Below, one piece after another: positions 1 to 9,700 of a stretch of DNA of 64,000 nt; the stretch's first letter is position 1, and each line of letters opens with the position of its first letter. The translations under genes were made by a program, and so were the position numbers. Below the pieces are notes generated by a model that was not told the DNA's origin, searched no databases, and saw only the letters and a program-made list of their open reading frames with translations. The stretch comes from JACVRW01 sp963765135 (lineage in GTDB: Bacteria > Actinomycetota > Thermoleophilia > Solirubrobacterales > Thermoleophilaceae). The stretch is from contig CAVXUX010000003.1 in assembly GCA_963765135.1 (NCBI GenBank), positions 736,513 through 800,512 of the forward strand, in the 5' to 3' direction.

Positions 1-1039
1 CCTCCTGGGGGTCCAGGCGCAGCCCGCGCGGCAGGTAGGGAGCCGGCAGGCGATCTCGTCCGGCCCCGCCGGAGGCGGGGTAGCCGCCACCCAGGAGAGT
101 GGCCACACCGCCACTCGGCCGCCGCACCACCGGCATCGCGAACATGGCCGCGGGCGTGAGCGAGAAGTCCGCGTAGCGATCGAACAGCAGCGGGGCGAAG
201 AAGCCGGAGCCGGCCGTCACCTCGGTGATGACCGCCTCGCTCCTGGTCGTATGGACGCTGCCCGTGCCGCCGCCGTTGACGATCGGCACCGGCGCGACCT
301 GCCGGACCGCCTCCACCACCGCCGCGCGCCGCTCGGCCAGCTCCGCCACGGAGCGCCGCTTCATCAGCCTGATCAGGTGGCCCTGCAGGCGCCCGTCGAG
401 CGGGCGATCGCCGATCCCGGCGATGTGGGCCTCGTAGCCCATCAGGGCGGCCAGCTCGAAGCCGGGCCGGCTGACGATCTCGCGGGCGAGCGCCTGCGCC
501 TGCTCGGGCGTGCGCACCGGCGACCGCTTCGCGCCGACCTTGAGCCGCCCGCCGAACGGCCACCAGCCGGTGTCGAGCTCGATGCAGACGCGGATCGGGC
601 GGCCGGCCGCGCCGGCGGCAGCCTCGATGTAGTCGAGGTGGTCGACCGAATCCACCATCAGGATCGGCGGCCCCTCCGTCTCGATCCGCGCCAGCTCGGC
701 GAGCGCGGTCCGATCGGCGGTGGGGTAGGCGAGCAGGAGGTCGTCGAAGCCGTGGCCGTGCAACCAGAGCGACTCCGGCAGCGTGAACGTCATGAGCCCG
801 TGGAAGCCGGGCGTCTCGAGGATCGCGGCGAGCAGCGACCGGCACCGGACTGACTTGCTCGCGACTCGGATCGGCGTACCGGCCGCGCGGCCGAGCAGCT
901 CGCGCGCGTTCGACCACATCGCGTCGAGGTCGACGAGCGCGAACGGGGCGTCGACGCCGGCGAAGATCTGCTCGAGCTCCTCGTAGGCGCGCTCGCGGGC
1001 GGGCGCTGCGCCGGTGCGAACAACATCCGTGGCGGCCAC
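1..1039 (-). CDS. PLP-dependent amino-acid deaminase/aldolase with alanine-racemase-like fold (3' end outside window)
   Basis: The reverse strand reads as one open frame from a GTG at 1039 to the window edge, about 346 residues with no stop. The N-terminal part has an alanine-racemase-type barrel. The probable PLP lysine is in RVASKSVRC near residue 62. A later NGGGTGS stretch and the SGGVATLLGGGYPASGG region resemble the D-threonine aldolase/amino-acid deaminase group. Such enzymes act on D- or beta-hydroxy amino acids in the cytoplasm; the substrate cannot be told here. It is divergent from the EamA exporter, with only 37 bases between the chosen starts, so the two may share a promoter region. 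Confidence 0.72.
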   Translation of the reverse strand, partial: MAATDVVRTGAAPARERAYEELEQIFAGVDAPFALVDLDAMWSNARELLGRAAGTPIRVASKSVRCRSLLAAILETPGFHGLMTFTLPESLWLHGHGFDDLLLAYPTADRTALAELARIETEGPPILMVDSVDHLDYIEAAAGAAGRPIRVCIELDTGWWPFGGRLKVGAKRSPVRTPEQAQALAREIVSRPGFELAALMGYEAHIAGIGDRPLDGRLQGHLIRLMKRRSVAELAERRAAVVEAVRQVAPVPIVNGGGTGSVHTTRSEAVITEVTAGSGFFAPLLFDRYADFSLTPAAMFAMPVVRRPSGGVATLLGGGYPASGGAGRDRLPAPYLPRGLRLDPQE

Positions 1040-1076
1040 GGGTCGGATTATCCCCACCGGGGTAGCGTGCCGGGCG

Positions 1077-1946
1077 GTGTCCGTTCGAGCAGCGCCCCTG
1101 GAACGCGTGCCGCCGCCCGTCCTGGTGGTCGGGGCGGTGTCGTCGGTTCAGTTCGGCGCGGCGTTCGCGAAGTCGATCTTCGACGAGATCGGCCCCGGCG
1201 GCACCGTCTTCCTGCGGATGCTGTTCGCCGCGGTGGTGCTGATGCTGATCTGGCGGCCGCGCCTGTCGGGGCACGGTCGCCGCGACGTCGTCCTGATCCT
1301 GCTGTTCGGGGCCTCGCTCGCCGGGATGAACGCCACGTTCTACGCCGCTCTGGACCGCATCCCGCTCGGCATCGCGGTGACGTTCGAGTTCGTCGGACCG
1401 CTCGGCGTGGCTCTATTCGGGTCACGCCGCCTGCTGGATCTGGTCTGGGTGGCGCTGGCCGCGGCCGGCATCCTGCTGCTGTCCGACTTCGGCGCGACCG
1501 ACCTGGACGGGCTGGGCGTGGCGCTGGCCCTGATCGCCGGCGCCTTCTGGGCCGCCTACATCCTGCTCAGCGCGCGAGTCGGCCAGGCGTTTCCCGGCGG
1601 CGGCGGCCTGGCACTGGCGATGCTGGTCGCGGTGGTGCCGCTGGCGCCGTTCGGGATCGCCGACGGCGGCGCCGATCTACTCGTCGTCTGGGTGCTCGCC
1701 GTGGGCTTCGCGGTGGCGATGCTGTCGTCCGCGATCCCCTACACGCTCGAGCTGGAGGCATTGCGGCGGCTGCCCGCTGGCGTGTTCGGGGTGCTGATGA
1801 GCCTCGAGCCGGCGCTGGCCGCCACGGCCGGCTTCATCGTGCTCGGCGAGGACCTGGCCGCGCGCGAGGTGGTGGCGATCCTGCTGGTGGTCGCCGCCAG
1901 CGCGGGGGCTGCCAGAGGCGCCAACTTCGCCCCGCGCGACGCCTAG
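1077..1946 (+). CDS. EamA/RhtA-type drug/metabolite transporter
   Basis: Integral membrane exporter of the DMT superfamily, 289 residues from a GTG start. The protein is almost entirely hydrophobic helices, consistent with ten membrane segments in two EamA repeats. Family hallmarks visible are IFDEIGPGGTVFLRML in the first repeat and MSLEPALAATAGFIVLGEDL near the C-terminus. RhtA-like members export threonine, homoserine or other amino acids. The divergent neighbour is an amino-acid enzyme, so amino-acid efflux is plausible but inferred. An ATG at 1014 is in frame, but it would add an unusual polar N-terminus and overlap the divergent gene, so the internal GTG is preferred. Confidence 0.8.
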   Translation: MSVRAAPLERVPPPVLVVGAVSSVQFGAAFAKSIFDEIGPGGTVFLRMLFAAVVLMLIWRPRLSGHGRRDVVLILLFGASLAGMNATFYAALDRIPLGIAVTFEFVGPLGVALFGSRRLLDLVWVALAAAGILLLSDFGATDLDGLGVALALIAGAFWAAYILLSARVGQAFPGGGGLALAMLVAVVPLAPFGIADGGADLLVVWVLAVGFAVAMLSSAIPYTLELEALRRLPAGVFGVLMSLEPALAATAGFIVLGEDLAAREVVAILLVVAASAGAARGANFAPRDA

Positions 1947-1975
1947 TCCCCCAAACACTGGGTAGAGCACCACCA

Positions 1976-2869
1976 ATGCTCCGAAAAGCGTCCGTCGCCA
2001 CATTTGTCGCCTTCGCGCTCCTGGTGCCCGCGGCTCCCGCCGGCACCGGCGCCCAGCCCACGATCGCCCTGCCCGACGAGTTCCGTCCCGAGGGAATCGC
2101 GAGCGGGGCGGGCTCGTCGTTCTACGTCGGATCGATTCCGCAAGGGTCGGTCTTCCGCGGGTCCTATCGCAGCGGCGAGGGAGCGGTGCTGGTGCCGCCG
2201 CATCCGGGACGCAACCACACCGGCTTGAAGGTCGACCGCCGCTTCCACAGGCTGTTCGTGGCCGGCGGCGCGTCCAAGGGCATCTACGTCTACGACTCCC
2301 GGGACGGGTCGGACGTGGCGAGCTTCCCGATCGCGGACGCCGGCTTCGTCAACGACGTCGTGCTCACACGCCGCGCGGCCTTCTTCACGGACTCGCAGGT
2401 GCAGCGCCTCTACCGTGTCCCGATTGCCAAGGACGGCAAGCTTGGCGAGCTCGAGCTCGTGCCGATCACGGGCGACTTCCAGTACACGCCGGGCTTCAAC
2501 GCCAACGGGATCGAGGCGCTCCCGGGCGGCCACACGCTGATCGTCGTGCAGTCGAACCTCGGCAAGCTGTACGCCGTGGACGCCGCCACCGGGGACAGCC
2601 GCGAGATCGCCCTCGACGTGCCGGTGACCAACGGCGACGGCCTGCTGCTTCGCGGTCGCACGCTGTTCGTCGTCCAGAACCGCGACAACAAGGTGGCCGT
2701 CCTGAAGCTGTGCCGCGGCCACGCTCGTCTGCAGGGCTACCTGACCAGCCCCGACCTCGACGTACCCACGACACTGGCGCCGTTCGAGCGGTTCGTGTAC
2801 GCGGTCAACGCCCGCTTCGATCGCCCGGACGACTCCGACGCCGACGTCGTCCGGCTGGATCCGCGCTAG
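1976..2869 (+). CDS. Secreted SMP-30/gluconolactonase-like beta-propeller protein
   Basis: A 297-residue protein starting with a clear signal peptide (basic MLRK, hydrophobic core, cleavage near APAGTGA). The body consists of repeated beta-strand blades such as SSFYVGSIPQGSVFRG, RLFVAGGASKGIYVYD and TLFVVQNRDNKVAVL. This is typical of six-bladed propellers of the SMP-30/NHL type. It probably acts outside the membrane. No catalytic residue can be assigned with confidence, so lactonase activity is only a possibility. It begins 29 bases after the EamA gene on the same strand and its stop overlaps the convergent PHP gene by 4 bases. Confidence 0.65.
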   Translation: MLRKASVATFVAFALLVPAAPAGTGAQPTIALPDEFRPEGIASGAGSSFYVGSIPQGSVFRGSYRSGEGAVLVPPHPGRNHTGLKVDRRFHRLFVAGGASKGIYVYDSRDGSDVASFPIADAGFVNDVVLTRRAAFFTDSQVQRLYRVPIAKDGKLGELELVPITGDFQYTPGFNANGIEALPGGHTLIVVQSNLGKLYAVDAATGDSREIALDVPVTNGDGLLLRGRTLFVVQNRDNKVAVLKLCRGHARLQGYLTSPDLDVPTTLAPFERFVYAVNARFDRPDDSDADVVRLDPR

Positions 2870-3885
2870 CTGCGCAGATAGATCGGGTTGGACAGGATCC
2901 AGGTGCGCTCGCGGCCGTGCTTGTGCCGCAGCGCCTCGGCGCGGTAGACGCCCGGCCGGTCGACCTCCGCCTCCAGCGTGCGGCCGGCGCCGCCGGCGAT
3001 CTCGCTCCCGTCGCGCAGCAGGCGCAGCCTGGCGTCGGTGGGCGTGGCCACGGTCAGCCGGCGCCGGCCCGCGGGTGCCTCGGCGCCCATCGGCAGGTCG
3101 TCCGCCTCGAAGCGGAAGCCGCGCGCGGGCGCGATCGAGTCGACCGCGATGTAGCAGCGGCCCTCGCGCAGCGCCCCGAAGACCTGCTCGCGGTCGGGCG
3201 GTCCCTCGCACAGCACGTGGGTGCGGATGTGCCGGAACGAGCGGTGGTAGGCCATGATCCGCAGCGGCACGAACGGCCCGATCCGCTTGCCGAACTGGTG
3301 GGCGTCGATCCCGCCGATCGCCACCACCCGGCGGGTGCGGCAGAGCTCGTCCCACGCGCGGATGTTGCGCTCCGGCGGGCCGTCGAGGGCGCGCCCCGGG
3401 GCGATCAGGAAGCGCAGCATCTGCGGAACGCTCGCGATCGACTCGCCGGTGTCGGTGACGAAGCTCCACAGCTCGATCCCGCCGAGCGCCTCGCAGTCGA
3501 GCGCGTCGAAGGGCATTCCGGGGCCGGCGCGCTTGAAGCGCTTCGAGCCCTCCGAGAACGGGTGGGCGGCGAAGCCGAACCCGCCGGCGGCGCGCACGGC
3601 GCGGCAGATACCGGCGCCGTCCAGCTCGGAGTGGTCGATCTCCTCGTCGATCCCGAACGCCAGGTAGTGGTTGCGCCGCCGCGGCGACACCTCCTCGCCC
3701 ACCAGCAGCAGCACATTCCCGTACCAGCCCTCCTCGCCGTTGCGCTTGGCGGCCAGCGTGTCGTGATCGGTGAGCAGGACCACGTCCGCGCCGGCGCGCC
3801 GGCCGGCCCTGGCGATCTGCTTGACCGTGCCCGTCCCGTCGGAGTAGGTGGAGTGCAGGTGGACGACGCAGGCCAGGTCGTGCAT
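2866..3885 (-). CDS. PHP-domain metal-dependent phosphoesterase
   Basis: A 339-residue protein with the PHP family metal-binding motifs in order: HLHSTYSDGT near residue 9, LLTDHDT near 38, GEEVSP near 66, AHPF near 108 and GGIDAHQFG in the second half. These His/Asp/Glu residues bind the trinuclear metal centre used to hydrolyse phosphoester bonds. The C-terminal 90 residues form a separate beta-rich extension seen in long PHP proteins. The natural substrate is unknown. Its ATG lies 8 bases from the AcnA GTG on the opposite strand, so the two promoters must overlap. Confidence 0.8.
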   Translation of the reverse strand: MHDLACVVHLHSTYSDGTGTVKQIARAGRRAGADVVLLTDHDTLAAKRNGEEGWYGNVLLLVGEEVSPRRRNHYLAFGIDEEIDHSELDGAGICRAVRAAGGFGFAAHPFSEGSKRFKRAGPGMPFDALDCEALGGIELWSFVTDTGESIASVPQMLRFLIAPGRALDGPPERNIRAWDELCRTRRVVAIGGIDAHQFGKRIGPFVPLRIMAYHRSFRHIRTHVLCEGPPDREQVFGALREGRCYIAVDSIAPARGFRFEADDLPMGAEAPAGRRRLTVATPTDARLRLLRDGSEIAGGAGRTLEAEVDRPGVYRAEALRHKHGRERTWILSNPIYLRS

Positions 3886-3893
3886 GGCAAGTA

Positions 3894-6600
<2,707 letters not shown>

Positions 6601-6608
<8 letters not shown>

Positions 6609-7032
6609 GGACCAGCGTCGTGGCGCAAGCGCCCGGCTTCATCACCACGACCTCTGCTTCGGCTGCGGCCAGGCCAACCTGTTCGGGTTGCAGCTGGAGC
6701 TGTCGCAGGCGGCCGGCGGGGTGGAGGGGCGCTTCTTCGTCAAGCAGGACCACCAGGGACCGGAGGGCTTCGCCCACGCGGGGGTGCTGACGGCGGCGCT
6801 GGAGGAGGCGATCGCGCTGGCGGCGGGACGGCGCCCGACGCGCCTGTCGGTCGAGCTGATGGCGCCGGCGCCGGTGGGGGCGTTCGTCCATGTCCGCGCG
6901 GACGCGTCGAGCGCAACGGCGAGCAACGAGCAGGGAGAGGTGCTGGCGCGAGCCACGGGCTCGTCGCCCGCGCCCGACTCGCAGCCCGCCTCCGACTCGG
7001 CGCCCCCTCCCGACGCCGGCCTTGACATCTGA
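6601..7032 (+). CDS. PaaI-type hotdog-fold thioesterase
   Basis: A 143-residue protein beginning at GTG 6601, overlapping the end of acnA by 8 bases, which implies translational coupling. The motif LCFGCGQANLFGLQL followed by FAHAGVLTAALEEA matches the PaaI/4HBT hotdog thioesterase family, where the region after HAG carries catalytic residues. Members hydrolyse acyl-CoA thioesters in the cytoplasm. The last 30 residues are Ser/Pro/Asp-rich and probably disordered. The substrate is unknown; the co-transcribed aconitase suggests central carbon metabolism but does not define it. Confidence 0.7.
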
Positions 7033-7050
7033 TAGGTCAATCAATAAGAT
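7022..7050 (+). promoter_or_regulatory. Sigma-70-type promoter of the TetR gene, possibly leaderless
   Basis: TTGACA at 7022-7027 is followed by a 17-base spacer and TAAGAT at 7045-7050. Transcription would be expected to start about 7057, next to the ATG at 7058. That suggests a leaderless mRNA and is why that ATG is preferred over the one at 7049. The spacer contains the repeated operator. Confidence 0.6.
7032..7048 (+). promoter_or_regulatory. Putative TetR operator, copy 1
   Basis: The 17-base sequence ATAGGTCAATCAATAAG occurs here and again, identically, at 7637-7653 in front of the MFS gene. It lies between the -35 and -10 elements of the TetR promoter, so binding there would block polymerase. 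Inference: autoregulation by the TetR protein encoded immediately downstream. Confidence 0.6.
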
Positions 7051-7057
7051 GCCGAGC

Positions 7058-7609
7058 ATGGCAGTCAAAGGCACTCGCGAAACCCGGACTCGCAGCTCCT
7101 CCGACGAGCGGCGCGAGCAGGTGATCGAGGCGGCCGTGAAGGAGTTCGCCGCCAACGGGTTCCATGCCACGAGCACCGCGGCGATCGCCAAGCGGGCCGG
7201 CATCTCGCAGCCCTACATCTACGCGCTGTTCCCGAACAAGCGGGAGCTCTTCCTGGCGGTCGACCGGCACGTCGTGGATCGCATCCGGCGGGCGTTCCTC
7301 GAGGCGGTGCGCGGACTGACCACGCCCGAGGAGCGCCTCGAGGCGATGGGACACGCCTACATAGAGCTGCTGGACAACCGCGACGAGATCCGCTTCCAGA
7401 TGCAGGCGCACGCCGCGGCCGGCGATCCGGACCTCGGCGAGCCCGTTCGGCGCGAGTTCATGGGCCTCTGGGAGGACGTGAAGCGCATGAGCGGGGCGTC
7501 CGACGAGGAGGTCGTCGGCTTCATGGCCAAGGGGATGCTCCTCAACGTGGCCGCCTCGCTCGAGCTGCCCGACGACTTCCTGCCGCCGCGCGCGAAGGGC
7601 CGGACGTGA
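7058..7609 (+). CDS. TetR/AcrR-family transcriptional regulator
   Basis: A 183-residue repressor. The N-terminal helix-turn-helix is textbook TetR: VIEAAVKEFAANGFHATSTAAIAKRAGISQPYIYALFPNKRELFLAV at about residues 24-70. The C-terminal half is a helical ligand-binding domain of unknown specificity. The gene is followed after 53 bases by an MFS exporter with the same operator sequence upstream. This is the usual arrangement for a drug- or metabolite-inducible efflux pump and its local repressor. The ATG at 7049 (MPSMAVKG) would add three residues. Confidence 0.88.
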   Translation: MAVKGTRETRTRSSSDERREQVIEAAVKEFAANGFHATSTAAIAKRAGISQPYIYALFPNKRELFLAVDRHVVDRIRRAFLEAVRGLTTPEERLEAMGHAYIELLDNRDEIRFQMQAHAAAGDPDLGEPVRREFMGLWEDVKRMSGASDEEVVGFMAKGMLLNVAASLELPDDFLPPRAKGRT

Positions 7610-7636
7610 GGGCCTCTCTTTTTTCCCTGTCAACCA

Positions 7637-7653
7637 ATAGGTCAATCAATAAG
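7637..7653 (+). promoter_or_regulatory. Putative TetR operator, copy 2, upstream of MFS exporter
   Basis: Identical 17-base copy of the element at 7032-7048. A CTGTCA at 7627-7632 and TAAGGA at 7650-7655 are spaced 17 bases apart, as in the first copy. The AAGGAG at 7651-7656 sits seven bases before the MFS ATG at 7663 and is probably its ribosome binding site. Confidence 0.6.
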
Positions 7654-7662
7654 GAGACTGAC

Positions 7663-9095
7663 ATGAAACGCACAGTCAAGCAGCGGTTGGACCCTCGCGA
7701 TCGTCTCGGTCGCCCTGTTCATGGTCACCCTCGACAACCTCGTCGTGACCAATGCTCTCGTGAGCATCCGCGAGGACCTCGGTGCATCGCTGGAGGACCT
7801 CGAGTGGACCGTCAACGCGTACACGCTCAGCTACGCGGTCTTCCTGCTGACCGCGGCCGCCCTCGGCGACCGGTTCGGCCGGCGGCGTGTGTTCGCCGTC
7901 GGGATCGGCCTGTTCACGGTCGCTTCGGCCGCCGCGGCGTTCGCGCCGAGCACCGAGGCGCTGATCGGCGCGCGCGCCCTCCAGGGCCTCGGCGGCGCGG
8001 TCATCACGCCGCTGTCGCTGACGCTGCTGAGCGAGGCCTTCGCCGCCGAGAAGCGCGGGCTGGCGCTGGGCATCTGGTCGGGCGTGTCGGGACTGGGCGT
8101 GGCGCTCGGTCCGGTGGTCGGCGGGGCGGTCGTGGACGGCCTCTCCTGGCAATGGATCTTCCTGCTGAACGTTCCGATCGGCCTGGCGCTCGGTCCCGGC
8201 CGCGATGCGCATGCTGAACGAGAGCCGGGGCGCGAACGCGAGCCTCGACCTGCCCGGCGTCGCCCTGGCGAGCGCCGGTCTGCTGGGCTTGGTGTTCGGC
8301 ATCGTCCGGGCGCAGGCGCTGGGTTGGACGAGCACGACGGTGATCGCCTCGATCGCCGCCGGCGCGACGCTGCTGGCGGCGTTCGCGGTGTGGGAGACCC
8401 GCACGCAGACGCCGATGCTGCCGATGCGGTTCTTCCGCAACCGCACGTTCGCGGCCACGAACGGCGTGTCGCTGGCGATGTTCTTCGGCGCCTTCGGCTC
8501 GATCTTCCTGCTGGCGCAGTTCTTCCAGGTCGCCCAGGGCTACTCGCCGCTCGAGGCCGGGCTGCGCACGCTGCCCTGGACGGCGATGCCGATCTTCGTG
8601 GCGCCGATCGCGGGGATCCTGTCCGACCGGATCGGGAGTCGGCCGCTGATGGCAACCGGGCTGGCGCTGCAGGCAGCGGGGCTGAGCTGGATCGCGATCG
8701 TGACCGAGCCCACCGCGGCGTACGGCCTGTTCGTGCCGGGCTTCGTGCTGGCCGGCAGCGGCATGGCGCTGGTGTTCGCCCCCGCGGCGAACGCGGTGCT
8801 CGGCGCGGTGCGGGCCGAGGAGGCCGGCCAGGCGTCGGGCGCGACCAACACGGTGCGCGAGATCGGCGGCGTGCTGGGCGTGGCCGTGCTGGCCACGATC
8901 TTCACGGGCTCGGGCGGCTTCGAGTCGGCCCAGGCCTACGTGGACGGGCTGATCCCGGCCGTCTGGGTCGGCGCGGCGGTGCTGGCGCTCGGCGCGCTGG
9001 TGGCGCTGCTGGTGCCCGGGAAGCGGGCGGCCGCCGAGGTCGTGGCCCTGGCCCCGGCGAACGACGGGCAGGTAAGGGAGGCGGTGGCCGCGTAG
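7663..9095 (+). CDS. MFS transporter, DHA2 (14-TM) drug efflux type, frameshifted in this sequence
   Basis: Membrane efflux pump of the EmrB/QacA type. In order: LAIVSVALFMVTLDNLVVTNAL (first helix), GDRFGRRRVFAVG (motif A), GARALQGLGGAVITPLSLTLL, GPVVGGAVVDGLSWQWIFLLNVPIG (motif C region), then MLPMRFFRNRTFAATNG and further helices to the end. Two single-base insertions break the frame: an extra T at about 7684 (CGGTTGG) and an extra G at about 8192 (CTCGGTCC). Removing them gives one continuous protein of about 475 residues, so sequence error is likelier than decay. It is controlled by the adjacent TetR through the shared operator. Confidence 0.82.
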
Positions 9096-9124
9096 TCGCT
9101 GGTCTGCCGCCGGCCTGCGTGGAG

Positions 9125-9173
9125 GGGGTTCCGGAAGATGCGTCCCACATAGGGACGTTTCTTCCGGGACCCC
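9125..9173. terminator. Strong stem-loop between convergent genes, probable bidirectional terminator
   Basis: Arms 9125-9146 and 9152-9173 pair over 22 bases with three mismatches around a five-base loop (ACATA), followed by TTTATT on the plus strand. It sits 30 bases past the MFS stop and 15 bases past the convergent DUF385 stop, so it can serve both transcripts. Confidence 0.65.
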
Positions 9174-9187
9174 TTTATTGCTGCAGT

Positions 9188-9684
9188 TCAGGCGGCCGGC
9201 TCCAGGACCACGACCGGAATCCGCCGCCCGTCCGTGCGCCCCTGGTACGTCGCGAAGCCGTCGTAGTAGTCGACCGCCTCGGCCCACAGCCGCGAGCGCT
9301 CGTCGCCGTCGGCCTCGCGGGCCACGTAGTCGCCGGTCAGCCCGCCCGGGCCGAGGAAGCGCACGCTGCGGGTTGGCCTTGAGGTTCTAGTACCAGGCCG
9401 GGGTGCTTGGCGTTCCCGCCCTTCGACGCGATCAGCACCACGTGGTTGCCGTCGCGCAGGAACAGCAGCGGGATGCGGCGGCGCTCGCCGCTCTTCGCCC
9501 CGGTCGTCTCGAGCAGGCCGACCTGCTGGCCGACGGCGCTCGACACGCGCCCGCCCGACAGCGGGAGCAGCATGCGGTCGATGCGCATCGCCACGTTGAT
9601 GAAGTACCAGGCGCCCACGCGCGAGCGGGCGAAGTTCTCGGCCTGGCGGTGGATCGCGTTGACGTTGCGTCTGCGCTCCGGCAT
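9188..9684 (-). CDS. Deazaflavin (F420)-dependent nitroreductase-family protein (DUF385), frameshifted
   Basis: The N-terminal 90 residues read cleanly from ATG 9684 and contain GLLETTGAKSGERRRIPLLFLRDG and VVLIASKGGNAKHP, the hallmark region of the DUF385/Ddn family. The expected continuation AWYYNLKANP is broken by an extra C near 9405 and a TAG where TAC is expected. The C-terminal end VAREADGDERSRLWAEAVDYY through RIPVVVLEPAA is present in another frame and ends at 9188. Family members bind F420 and reduce nitro or quinone substrates. The breaks look like sequencing error because all family parts are still present. Confidence 0.7.
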
Positions 9685-9700
9685 CGTCCAGTGGACGCTA

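Noticed and set aside
251..853. Plus-strand frame of 200 residues
   Set aside because: It is antisense to the partial PLP enzyme on the minus strand; its Arg/Asp/Gly-rich sequence has no family features. Similar long shadows oppose DUF1015, the esterases, AcnA and others.
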